From positions 38,978-102,977 of the forward strand of contig CAZHRW010000149.1 of the NCBI GenBank assembly GCA_964535025.1: 64,000 nt of DNA. The letters are read 5' to 3'. Origin of the DNA: JAAYZK01 sp964535025. GTDB lineage: Bacteria > Planctomycetota > Phycisphaerae > SM23-33 > FEN-1343. The position numbers and the translations under genes were made by a program. How positions within the stretch are numbered: position 1 is the stretch's first letter; every line of letters starts with the position of its first letter. The notes under the pieces are model-generated. The model saw only the letters and a program-made list of their open reading frames with translations. It was not told the DNA's origin and searched no databases. Shown one piece after another: positions 9,048 to 16,721 of the stretch.

Positions 9048-9206
9048 ATGAACAAAATGAAAGCAAACCACAACAAAATACGGCCGGCGCTCAATAAAAT
9101 GAAGGCAGCGTTAAACAATGTGCACGACCGGCCCAATAAACTGACATATTCCCCCAATAAAAGAAAGCCCCGAGTCGCCCCGTGCGCGCCCCGGGGGTCT
9201 GGGTAA
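9048..9206 (+). CDS. 52-residue basic ORF made of six Asn-Lys heptads
   Basis: ATG at 9048 with GAGGG five bases upstream, stop TAA at 9204. The product begins MNKMKANHNKIRPALNKMKA. Asn stands at positions 2, 9, 16, 23, 30 and 37, exactly every seven residues, and is followed by Lys in five of six units. It has 13 Lys/Arg and one Asp. At DNA level the A-rich AAYAAAA tracts recur exactly every 21 bases (9051, 9072, 9093, 9114, 9135, 9156). Codon use is AT-rich, unlike every neighbouring gene. It may be a real small protein, or non-coding phased A-tract DNA with a chance frame. No family recognised. Confidence 0.45.
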   Translation: MNKMKANHNKIRPALNKMKAALNNVHDRPNKLTYSPNKRKPRVAPCAPRGSG

Positions 9207-9417
9207 GCTGGGTAAAATATCCGAGAATTCGGGTTTTATGCCGGATGCAAGGCGCGCGCATCTATGTGGGGACAGGATATGAGAAAAAACCCCTCGGACG
9301 CACCCTCCGGCGTTAAGCTGGGCAAGCTGGGGGCTCTGCGGCGTCGCGGCGCCCGGAGAATTCGGGTTTTATGCCGTTAAACTGGGTAAGATACCGGAGA
9401 ATTCCGGTTTTATGCCG
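9207..9417 (+). repeat. Three copies of a hairpin-plus-TTTTAT unit
   Basis: GAGAATTC(G/C)GGTTTTATGCCG-like sequence recurs at 9223-9243, 9356-9376 and 9397-9417, each preceded by a version of CTGGG(T/C)AAG. Each copy can fold a short stem around GAAT followed by TTTTAT: CCGA/TCGG, CCCGGA/TTCGGG and ACCGGA/TCCGGT. The stems differ in sequence but stay paired, suggesting an RNA element. Together with 9418-9681 (no supported gene) this forms the region upstream of the nucleoside hydrolase. Confidence 0.6.
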
Positions 9418-9681
9418 TCTCGATGCCGTCAAAACGGCCGAAAACGAGGAGCATTTTCGAGTATCCTGTCACTGAATGCGGGGGAGCTGGACGGGGCCGA
9501 CCGGGGCGGCGGGGCCGTCCGGGTCTCGGCGCCGCTCGAAGGCCCCGGCACGGCCGGCCGGGCAGAAGGGCCGCCGCGGGCGGGCCCTTGCATTGGACGG
9601 GCGTTGAGGGTACGAGGGGCCTTCACCCAACGAAGGGCCGCGACGGCGGCCGGGGCGGACCCCGGGCGCGGCGCGGCTAAC

Positions 9682-10614
9682 ATGAGAAAAACCATGGACT
9701 TCCCCGCCCTCGACGACGCCACGCGCCTCGCCCGGCTCACACCGCCGGCCGGGGCGGTCGAGATGGTGCTCGACACCGACACGTACAATGAGATCGACGA
9801 TCAGTTCGCCGTGGCCTACGCGCTCCTGTCGCCCGAGCGGCTCAACGTGCGGGCCCTGTATGCCGCCCCGTTCCACAACAACCGCTCCAGCGGTCCAGGT
9901 GACGGTATGATCAAGAGTTACGAGGAGATCGGCCGCCTGCTCGAGCGGATGGGACGCTCGGGCGACGGCCTGGTTTTCCGCGGCTCCGAGCGGTACCTGG
10001 GCGGCGCCGACGAGCCCGTCGACAGCGACGCGGCGAGGGACCTGGTGGCTCGGGGGATGGCCGATCGGGACGGACCGCTGTATGTGGTTGCGATCGGGGC
10101 GATTACGAACGTCGCCTCGGCGCTGCTGATCGAGCCGCGCCTCGTCGAGCGGGTCGTCGTCGTCTGGCTGGGCGGTCAGCCGCACTACTGGCACACGGCC
10201 CGCGAGTTCAACCTCAGCCAGGACCTCCACGCCGCACGCGTTATCCTTGGATCCGGCGTACCTTTCGGTCACATCCCCTGCACGCACGTGGCCCAGTTGC
10301 TCCGCACGACGGCCGGCGAGTTGAGGACGGACATGGGCGATGCCGGGCCGGTCGGTAAGTTCCTTCTGCAGCGTTTCTTGGAATATCGCGAGGACCTCTT
10401 CGCGTGGGCGAAGGAGATCTGGGACCTCGCGCCGATCGCGTGGCTGGTCAATCCGTCGTGGCTGCCATCGACGGTGGTTCACACCCCGCGGCTGACCGAC
10501 CAGCACACCTGGTCGCCCGACCCGTTCGCCCCGCTGATGCGCGTGGCGATCGACTGCAACCGCAACGCGATCTTCGCCGACGTGTTCGGCAAGCTCAACG
10601 CGGCGGAAACCTAA
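9682..10614 (+). CDS. Inosine-uridine-preferring nucleoside hydrolase family protein
   Basis: 310 residues from the ATG at 9682; the frame is open from 9412 but the extra 90 residues look non-coding. The Ca2+-binding signature DTDTYNEIDDQFAVAYAL (the DTDxxxxxDD motif) is close to the N-terminus, and VVWLGGQPHYWHTAREFNLSQD matches the later region that also contributes to the metal site. The family cleaves the N-glycosidic bond of ribonucleosides. No signal peptide. The start has no clear Shine-Dalgarno. Substrate specificity is not predictable from sequence. Confidence 0.88.
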   Translation: MRKTMDFPALDDATRLARLTPPAGAVEMVLDTDTYNEIDDQFAVAYALLSPERLNVRALYAAPFHNNRSSGPGDGMIKSYEEIGRLLERMGRSGDGLVFRGSERYLGGADEPVDSDAARDLVARGMADRDGPLYVVAIGAITNVASALLIEPRLVERVVVVWLGGQPHYWHTAREFNLSQDLHAARVILGSGVPFGHIPCTHVAQLLRTTAGELRTDMGDAGPVGKFLLQRFLEYREDLFAWAKEIWDLAPIAWLVNPSWLPSTVVHTPRLTDQHTWSPDPFAPLMRVAIDCNRNAIFADVFGKLNAAET

Positions 10615-10639
10615 CAACCGTGGAAGTAAGGTAATAGAA

Positions 10640-10676
10640 GCGGGATGGACGAGGCGTTTGGGCCCGTCCATCCCGC
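10640..10676. terminator. Bidirectional hairpin between convergent genes
   Basis: A perfect 12-bp stem (GCGGGATGGACG at 10640-10651 with 10665-10676) and a 13-base loop, between the ends of the nucleoside hydrolase gene and the YlbF gene. No strong T-run follows on either strand. Confidence 0.65.
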
Positions 10677-10707
10677 CCGTTTCCCTCCGATCCGGCGATA
10701 AGACGGC

Positions 10708-11067
10708 CTAGCCTTCCGTCTCTTCGAGCTTGTCCCGCAGGATCTCGTTGATCCGCCGCATCAGGTCGACGTACTCCATCTGGGCCTCGTTGAACTTCTT
10801 GAAGGCCGGGTCCGCCACGAGCTTGTCGTGCAGGTCCTTCAGACGCCGCTTGTCGTCCAGCTCCACGGTCTCACCCATACGTTCCTGCTGGGAAAGTTTA
10901 TCCATGTGCTGCTGGTACTCGGTCATCAGTTCGATCAGCTCGGGGTTGTCTTCGACCGAATCCTTAGCGTCGCGAAGGGCTTGCGCCTGGTCGGATTGGC
11001 TGAGCGCCTCCCCGAGCTTCTCGGCGAGGTCCATCGACGAACCGGTGGTCTTCTCTGATGAATCCAT
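10708..11067 (-). CDS. YlbF/YmcA family protein
   Basis: 119 residues, almost entirely alpha-helical and charged. Matches the Com_YlbF pattern: ALRDAKDSVEDNPE early, LIELMTEYQQHMDKL in the middle, DPAFKKFNEAQMEYVDLMRR near the end. In Bacillus these proteins (with YmcA and YaaT) modulate RNase Y-dependent mRNA turnover. Here it is divergent from RNase R with only 48 bases between the starts, which makes an RNA-turnover role attractive but unproven. Confidence 0.85.
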   Translation of the reverse strand: MDSSEKTTGSSMDLAEKLGEALSQSDQAQALRDAKDSVEDNPELIELMTEYQQHMDKLSQQERMGETVELDDKRRLKDLHDKLVADPAFKKFNEAQMEYVDLMRRINEILRDKLEETEG

Positions 11068-11101
11068 AGTCTCTCTCCTGGCAAAGGACGTCCCCTCTAC
11101 G

Positions 11102-11107
11102 TATCAT
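11102..11107 (+). promoter_or_regulatory. -10 box giving a near-leaderless rnr transcript
   Basis: TATCAT begins 14 bases before the rnr ATG (11116), predicting transcription start within about two bases of the start codon. No convincing -35. Confidence 0.4.
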
Positions 11108-11115
11108 AGGGCGCC

Positions 11116-13413
11116 ATGGCGGAAAAATACCTCGAAGCGATTATTGAAACGCTGGCCGACAAGCATTATCAGCCGCTGAAGATGCGACAACTCGCCCGTC
11201 GGATGGGCGTGGCGGACAGCGATTACGCGGCGTTCCGGGACGCGGTCAAGCAGCTCAAGGACGCCGGTCGCGTCGTCTACGGGCCGAAGAACGACCTGAG
11301 CCTGCCGCCGATGCCCGAGCGGGTGGTGGGCGTCTATCGTGCCAATGCGCGGGGGTTTGGGTTCATCACCCCCGAGGAGCCCAACGCGCACGGCGACCTG
11401 TTCGTCCCCGCCGGCGACAGCCTGGACGCGATGACCGGCGACACCGTCGCCGCCCGCGTGGTCCGCGGCGGAAAGCGTGACGGCAAGCGGGTTTACCGCG
11501 GCGTGATCGTCGAGATCCTCGTCCGCGGGAACAACCGGTTCGTCGGCGAGCTGAACCGCTCCAGCGACGGGAAGGTCTGGTTCGTCATGCCCCAGGGCCG
11601 CGGGTTTTCCGATCCGATCCTCATCGACGACGCCGGCCCGGCCGCCCGCGAGGGTGTCAAGGTCGTCGTCGAGATTATCCATTACCCCAGCGGGGCCGAT
11701 CTCGCCCGCGGTGTGATCGTCGAGCAGCTCGGGATGGGCGGGCCGGTGGACGTTGAGACACTTGGCATCATCCGCGAGCACGGCCTGCCGGAGGTCTTCA
11801 GCGACGGCGCGATGGCCGACGCCCGCCGGGCCCTGGAGAGCTTCGACGCCGCGAGCGATCCAAGTCGCGAGGATTTAAGGGATTGGACGATCGTCACGAT
11901 CGACCCCCCCGACGCCCGCGACTACGACGACGCGGTGTCGATCCACCGGCTGGATAACGGCGGCCGCCGGTTGGGCGTGCACATCGCCGATGTGTCGCAC
12001 TTCGTCCGCGAGGGTGCCGCCCTCGACGACGACGCCCGCGAGCGGGGCAACAGCGCCTATTTCCCCCGCAAGGTCGTGCCGATGCTGCCGGAGATCCTCT
12101 CCAACGGCGTCTGCTCGCTCCAGGAGGGCCAGGACCGCTTCGTCAAGACCGCACTGATCGACTATGACCGCGACGGCCACGTCAGCGGCGCGCGGCTGAC
12201 CAACGCGGTGATCCGCTCGTCCAAGCGGCTGACCTACCGCCAGGCGCAGGAAATAATCGACGGTAAAATCGGCGGTTACGACAAGGCCGTCGTCGAGCTC
12301 GTCCGCGAGATGGCCTCGTTGGCGCGGAGGATCGAAGCCCGTCGTCGTGAGCAGGGGATGCTCCACCTGGACCTGCCGGAGGTGGAACTGGTCCTCTCGG
12401 ACGAAGGGGGCGTCGTCGACGTCGAGGCCGCCGACGAGAGCTACACGCACACGATCATCGAGATGTTCATGGTCGAGGCCAACGAGGCCGCCGCCCGCCT
12501 GCTGGAGGGGCTGAATGTGCCGTTCCTGCGCCGCATCCACCCTGACCGGGACGCCGCGTCCGGCAAGCACCTGGCCGAGTTCGTCCGCGCGTGCGGCTAC
12601 CGCATCGGCCGCGACCTCAGCCGGCGGGACATCCAGGACCTGATCCGCCGCGTCCGCGGGCGACCGGAGAGCTACGCGGTTAACCTCGCTCTGCTCAAGA
12701 CCTTCGAGCAGGCGGAGTACTCGCCGATGCGGATCGGCCACTACGCCCTGGCGTCGGAGTGCTACTGCCATTTCACCAGCCCGATCCGCCGCTACCCCGA
12801 CCTGACGGTCCACCGGCTCATCGACGCCCACCTGCGCGGCCACCTCGATGTCGAAGCGGTCGACGTGGGCGAGACGACGGCGCTCGGCCGCCATTGCAGC
12901 TTCACCGAACGGCGTGCCGAGCGGGCCGAGCGGGAGCTGCGCAACCTGCTGGTGCTGATCATGCTGTCCGAGCGGATCGGGGAGGTCTTCGACGGGGTGG
13001 TCACGGGCGTGACCTCGTTCGGCCTGTTCGTCCAGTCCAGTAAGTACCTTGTCGAAGGTCTCTTGCGCCTGGAGGACCTCGGCGACGACTGGTGGGAACC
13101 CGACCCGCCCCGCGGGCAGGTGGTTGCCCAGCGGACGGGCAGGCGGGTCCGCCTGGGCGACCTGCTGACCGTGCGGATCGTCCAGGTTGACCTGGCCCGC
13201 CGTGAGATGGACCTCGCCGTCGTCGGCGAGATCGGCCGCCCGCCCGGCGCGCGCAAGGCCAAGGCGGACAAGGCCAAGGGGACCGGCAAGGCCAAGGCCA
13301 AGGGGGCCGACAAGCCCAAAGGGACCGGCAAGGGCAAGGGCCCAAAGCGTCCGGCGTCGGCCGTTGGTACGAAACGCCCCAAGGGGGGCGGTAAGCGCCG
13401 TCGGGGCGGTTGA
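11116..13413 (+). CDS. rnr: Ribonuclease R
   Basis: 3'-5' exoribonuclease of the RNB family, 765 residues. An N-terminal winged-helix-like region (1-60) is followed by cold-shock domains (about 68-205, with ARGFGFITPEEP). The RNB catalytic domain carries the metal-binding motif DPPDARDYDDA at 263-273. A C-terminal S1 domain (about 630-705) and a long Lys/Gly-rich tail (AKADKAKGTGKAKAKG type, from about 714) complete it; such basic tails help bind structured RNA. It begins divergently from ylbF. Degrades structured RNA and, with tmRNA/SmpB, non-stop mRNA; smpB is 2.6 kb downstream. Confidence 0.97.
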   Translation: MAEKYLEAIIETLADKHYQPLKMRQLARRMGVADSDYAAFRDAVKQLKDAGRVVYGPKNDLSLPPMPERVVGVYRANARGFGFITPEEPNAHGDLFVPAGDSLDAMTGDTVAARVVRGGKRDGKRVYRGVIVEILVRGNNRFVGELNRSSDGKVWFVMPQGRGFSDPILIDDAGPAAREGVKVVVEIIHYPSGADLARGVIVEQLGMGGPVDVETLGIIREHGLPEVFSDGAMADARRALESFDAASDPSREDLRDWTIVTIDPPDARDYDDAVSIHRLDNGGRRLGVHIADVSHFVREGAALDDDARERGNSAYFPRKVVPMLPEILSNGVCSLQEGQDRFVKTALIDYDRDGHVSGARLTNAVIRSSKRLTYRQAQEIIDGKIGGYDKAVVELVREMASLARRIEARRREQGMLHLDLPEVELVLSDEGGVVDVEAADESYTHTIIEMFMVEANEAAARLLEGLNVPFLRRIHPDRDAASGKHLAEFVRACGYRIGRDLSRRDIQDLIRRVRGRPESYAVNLALLKTFEQAEYSPMRIGHYALASECYCHFTSPIRRYPDLTVHRLIDAHLRGHLDVEAVDVGETTALGRHCSFTERRAERAERELRNLLVLIMLSERIGEVFDGVVTGVTSFGLFVQSSKYLVEGLLRLEDLGDDWWEPDPPRGQVVAQRTGRRVRLGDLLTVRIVQVDLARREMDLAVVGEIGRPPGARKAKADKAKGTGKAKAKGADKPKGTGKGKGPKRPASAVGTKRPKGGGKRRRGG

Positions 13414-13623
13414 GATCCTAACCCGTTGCGGCGGCGAAGATTCCCGGAAGTTTCCCTTGCCACGGGGCCGATAGATAGCCTAGACTTGCAGGTGCCGGTG
13501 CCGGTCGACCAGGCTGGCCAGGCGTGATGCACGCCACGTCTATGTTACAATAATGGTAGCTACGACGACGGCTTGTGGCTCCCGGTGGCGTTCACCCTGC
13601 GTTCGTCGAGGAGTGACCGACCG

Positions 13624-14319
13624 ATGGAAGACGGCGGGGTCAAGACAAACCTGGCGACGTTCATGCGGGACAAACGCGAGGATGACGGCCAACAGGCCGC
13701 CGGCCCGTTCCTGACGATCTCGCGCCAGTACGGCTGCCACGGGTATTTCCTCGGGCTGCTGCTGGTCGACATGATCAACAACGAGCCGGGCCAGATGGCC
13801 AAGTGGAAGGTCTACCAGCGGGAGATCCTCGAACGGCTCAGCGAGGAAACCGACCTCGGCGCCGACGAGATCAACCGCCTCCGTCGCGAAAAACCCCGCG
13901 TGCTGGTGAATTTCTTCCGCAACCTCTCGCCCAAGCGCCAGCAGCAGCCCGGCGCCTTCGAGATCCGCAACCGCATCGCCAACATGATCCGAACCCTCTC
14001 TCTCGAGGGGCATTGCATCCTTATCGGCATGGGCGGGGCGGGGGCCACCGCCGATCTGGACAACGGCTTGCGGATCCGCCTGGAAGGGCCCAAGGAGTGG
14101 CGGGTCAAGCGGATCGTCGAGGCCGAGGGCATCACCCCCGTCGAGGCGCGCCTGCTCATCCAGCAGCGGGACGAGGAACGCGAACACCTCCAGAAGATCT
14201 ACGATCTCAAGTTCCGGCGCGAGCCGCCCTTCGACATCGTCTACGACTGCGCCAGCTTCTCCCTGGCGAACCTCACGCAGCACATCATCCAGGCGATGAA
14301 GATGAAGGGCCTGCTGTAA
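13624..14319 (+). CDS. Cytidylate kinase-like family protein
   Basis: 231 residues from the ATG at 13624 (GAGGAG eleven bases upstream). The start of the fold reads FLTISRQYGCHGYFLGLLL, the cytidylate kinase-like (PF13189) version of a P-loop in which the classical GKS is degenerate. Later segments VYQREILERLSEE, HCILIGMGGAGAT and RLEGPKEWRVKRI follow the same family order. Nucleotide kinase-like, but the loss of Lys in the P-loop makes activity uncertain. It could be on a transcript from the TACAAT at 13546. A hairpin follows the stop. Confidence 0.75.
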   Translation: MEDGGVKTNLATFMRDKREDDGQQAAGPFLTISRQYGCHGYFLGLLLVDMINNEPGQMAKWKVYQREILERLSEETDLGADEINRLRREKPRVLVNFFRNLSPKRQQQPGAFEIRNRIANMIRTLSLEGHCILIGMGGAGATADLDNGLRIRLEGPKEWRVKRIVEAEGITPVEARLLIQQRDEEREHLQKIYDLKFRREPPFDIVYDCASFSLANLTQHIIQAMKMKGLL

Positions 14320-14320
14320 C

Positions 14321-14343
14321 CGCCCGCCGGCCTTGGGCGGGCG
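14321..14343 (+). terminator. Hairpin directly after the kinase-like gene
   Basis: CGCCCGCC (14321-14328) pairs with GGCGGGCG (14336-14343) across a 7-base loop, starting one base after the stop codon. No T-run, so a weak or factor-assisted terminator at best. Confidence 0.45.
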
Positions 14344-14521
14344 GGTTGATCCAGCCCGGCCGCCAACGCCTTCTTGCACGCCGTCCCTGGTTCGCGCGTG
14401 GTCCATCCCGCTGTGCGTATGAATGCGCCGCGCCCTAGAATCCAATAAGGCCCGCGACGGCGCGGGCGATGGGGGCCGCCGGTGGGGCACCTCGGATCCA
14501 TATCGTCAGGAGGGCAGTCGT

Positions 14522-14986
14522 ATGAACACGTTCAAGAAGATCGTGGCGCTGGGGTTCTTCATCGGCGTCCTGGCGGTCGCCGTCGCGGCGGTGACCGTGG
14601 CTCAGCAACGCGGGGGACGGGACCGGATGCCCGGCCGGATGCCACAGGACAATCAGCAGCCCGACGACCAGATGCAGCCGCGCTGCCGCGAGTTCATGCA
14701 GCGCCGCCGGCAGATGCTCGACGAGATCGCGGCCATGGAGCAGCGGTTGATGGAAATGGTCGAAACGCTGAACACCGCCGCCGACGAGCAGGCCCGGATG
14801 GATGCGCTGGTGGCGCTGGTCAACGAGCTGGCCGACCAGCACATCGAGATGTTTAGGAAGATCCAGCGGATGCACGAAGACGGCATGCGGCACACGGGCA
14901 TGCACATGCGGTACGGGCCGAGGTCCATGATGGGCTGCCCGATGATGTCCGATGACATGGACGGCGCCGGCGACACGTCGCCGTGA
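14522..14986 (+). CDS. Secreted Met/His-rich small protein
   Basis: 154 residues from the ATG at 14522, with AGGAGG eight bases upstream. An N-terminal signal peptide or anchor (FKKIVALGFFIGVLAVAVAAV) is followed by a hydrophilic Met- and Gln-rich region. There is a predicted helical stretch (about 60-115) with regularly spaced Met, and a C-terminus containing HTGMHMRYGPRSMMGCPMM. Met/His/Cys-rich periplasmic proteins often bind copper or other soft metals, and the helical middle resembles CpxP/Spy-like proteins in composition, but no family is firmly recognised. Confidence 0.7.
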   Translation: MNTFKKIVALGFFIGVLAVAVAAVTVAQQRGGRDRMPGRMPQDNQQPDDQMQPRCREFMQRRRQMLDEIAAMEQRLMEMVETLNTAADEQARMDALVALVNELADQHIEMFRKIQRMHEDGMRHTGMHMRYGPRSMMGCPMMSDDMDGAGDTSP

Positions 14987-15017
14987 CCGGGCGGCCGTGG
15001 CCGCCGGGCGCACACAA

Positions 15018-15044
15018 ACGCCCGCACGGATCCCGCGCGGGCGT
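15018..15044. terminator. Hairpin between convergent genes
   Basis: ACGCCCGC (15018-15025) pairs with GCGGGCGT (15037-15044) over an 11-base loop, between the Met/His-rich gene and the convergent 63-residue basic gene. No long T-run. Confidence 0.5.
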
Positions 15045-15067
15045 CGCAGACGGTCGGTCCGGACGTC

Positions 15068-15259
15068 TCAGGCCTGCTGCGCCTGGCCCGGCTTGGGCGG
15101 CGGGCTGGCCGGATCGTGGGCGCGGAGGTAGAGTTTGGTCTTGCGCCGGAAGTCACGGCGGAGCTTGCCCTTCTCGAAGCCGACCCCGCCCTTGCGGCCG
15201 TGGTTGGCCCGCTTGCTCCGCCAGCGCCGCAGTTTCCCGTTGCGTTGTCGATGCGACAT
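15068..15259 (-). CDS. Small highly basic protein, possibly ribosome-associated
   Basis: 63 residues from the ATG at 15259, with AGGAGC seven bases upstream. About one third Lys/Arg in the first 45 residues (RQRNGKLRRWRSKRANHGRK), with a Pro/Gln/Ala tail. Composition and size resemble ribosomal proteins, and it is divergent from def (223 bases between starts), a gene whose product works at the ribosome exit tunnel. No family was recognised; the ribosomal link is inferred from composition. Confidence 0.6.
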   Translation of the reverse strand: MSHRQRNGKLRRWRSKRANHGRKGGVGFEKGKLRRDFRRKTKLYLRAHDPASPPPKPGQAQQA

Positions 15260-15444
15260 GCTAATGCTCCTGCAAATCGTTGCTGCCTGCCTGCGAAAGA
15301 CGAGAATTCTACCACGACGGCAGCGGGGAGCAATGGACTTTTTGGCCCGGCGTCGAATTCGCCGCCGCCGCCGCCGCGGGTTTTTCGCCGAACGCCGACC
15401 CCCGGGCGGCGCGGCCGCGTGTGCAGTAGGGGGCGATCACGGGC

Positions 15445-15474
15445 TTGTAGGAAGGATCTGTCCTTCGGTAAGAT
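15445..15474 (+). promoter_or_regulatory. def promoter, near-leaderless
   Basis: TTGTAG (15445-15450), 18-base spacer, TAAGAT (15469-15474). The def ATG is at 15483, so transcription should begin about two bases before it. No Shine-Dalgarno is available. Confidence 0.5.
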
Positions 15475-15482
15475 AGGGTATC

Positions 15483-16025
15483 ATGAACGCACTAGCCGTC
15501 GTGGACATTCCGTCGCTGACCATCGTGAAATACCCCGATCCCCGTCTGCGCGACCAAGGCGAGACGGTCACGGTGTTCGACGAGCACCTCCGCGCCCTGA
15601 TCGAGAAGATGTTCGAGTTGATGTACCGCTACAACGGCGTCGGCCTGGCCGCCCAGCAGGTGGGCCTGCCGCTGCGGCTGTTCGTGGCCAACCCGACGCT
15701 CAGCGAGGGCGACGAGCGGATCTACATCAATTCGGAATTGATCGACCTGTCCGGCAGCGCCGAGGCCGAGGAAGGGTGCCTGAGCTTCCCGAACCTCTAC
15801 GTCGCCATCAAACGGGCCGCGACCGCCACGATCCGCGCGACCGACGCCGAGGGCAACACCTTCGAGCAGACCGGGGGGGACCTGCTCGCGCGGATCTACC
15901 AGCACGAGCACGACCACACCGAAGGACGGCTGCTGGTCGACCGGATGTCCCCGGTCGCGAAGATCGCCAATCGCCGACTGCTCAAGGCGATGGAAGACGA
16001 GTACGCCTCGCGGCAGGGGCGGTAA
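15483..16025 (+). CDS. def: Peptide deformylase
   Basis: Removes the N-formyl group from nascent proteins. 180 residues with all three motifs: GVGLAAQQ at 52-59, EGCLSFP at 97-103 (metal ligand C99), and HEHDH at 141-145 (metal ligands H141 and H145, catalytic E142). The second motif III residue is His where most homologues have Ile/Leu/Phe (HEIDH), a minor variation. It is followed by smpB after 39 bases in the same direction, probably one operon. Confidence 0.96.
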   Translation: MNALAVVDIPSLTIVKYPDPRLRDQGETVTVFDEHLRALIEKMFELMYRYNGVGLAAQQVGLPLRLFVANPTLSEGDERIYINSELIDLSGSAEAEEGCLSFPNLYVAIKRAATATIRATDAEGNTFEQTGGDLLARIYQHEHDHTEGRLLVDRMSPVAKIANRRLLKAMEDEYASRQGR

Positions 16026-16064
16026 CGGCGAGAGGCGCCGCCTGTCGGCGGGCGACGATCCCTG

Positions 16065-16559
16065 ATGGCCAAGAAGCACAAGACAGCCACCGGCCAGGCC
16101 CCGTCGGGCCCGCACGCCCCGCGGTTCCGCAACCGCCGCGCGTTCCACGAGTATCACATCGACGAGCGGGTCGAGGCGGGGCTGGTGCTCACCGGCACGG
16201 AGGTCAAGAGCCTCCGGGCGGGCAAGTGCAACCTCGAGGAGGCCTACGCGCGTGTGAGCGGCGAGGAGGTCTTCCTCGTCGGCGCCGAGATCGCCACCTA
16301 CCCCCAGGCCGTCGGCGTTCTCCAGCACGAGCCGAAACGCACGCGCAAGTGCCTGCTGCACAAGCGGCAGATCGACGAACTGGCCAAGCTCACCGCCCAG
16401 AAGGGCATGACGATCATCCCCCTGGCCGTCTACTTCCATCACGGCTACGCCAAGGTCGAGCTCGGCGTCGGTCGCGGCAAGCAGTTGCGCGACAAGCGGC
16501 GCGACCTCAAGGACCGCCAGGTCAAGCGCGACATCCAGCGGGCCATGCGGGGCCGCTAG
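16065..16559 (+). CDS. smpB: SsrA-binding protein SmpB
   Basis: tmRNA partner in rescue of stalled ribosomes. 164 residues: a variable basic N-terminus, then the core NRRAFHEYHIDERVEAGLVL with TGTEVKSLRAGKCNLEEAYA, and a basic C-terminal tail with the conserved KRRDLKDRQVKRD pattern that enters the decoding site. Follows def closely. No tmRNA gene was found in the adjacent 162 bases (16560-16721), which hold nothing recognisable. Confidence 0.96.
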   Translation: MAKKHKTATGQAPSGPHAPRFRNRRAFHEYHIDERVEAGLVLTGTEVKSLRAGKCNLEEAYARVSGEEVFLVGAEIATYPQAVGVLQHEPKRTRKCLLHKRQIDELAKLTAQKGMTIIPLAVYFHHGYAKVELGVGRGKQLRDKRRDLKDRQVKRDIQRAMRGR

Positions 16560-16721
16560 AGGCACCATAACACACCAGCGATACCCACACGACCCGCGGC
16601 CGGTACCGCAGGCGCGCTTCGCCGGGATCATCACCCGCATCGACTTGTGTTTCGCCGTTGGCGCACGCCCCTCAATCGACACCGTCGCCCCCTTATGATC
16701 ATTGTACCGCCACGCAGCAAG

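Noticed and set aside
9048..9176. Possible CRISPR array or iterons (21-base period)
   Set aside because: Only the A-rich tract is repeated, spacer positions are not unique 30-mers, and no cas or rep genes are near.
9412..9681. N-terminal extension of the nucleoside hydrolase from 9412
   Set aside because: The extra 90 residues are Arg/Gly/Ala-rich without similarity to the family, and include one of the hairpin repeats at their start.
16560..16721. tmRNA gene next to smpB
   Set aside because: Only 162 bases and no tRNA-like ends or tag reading frame visible.
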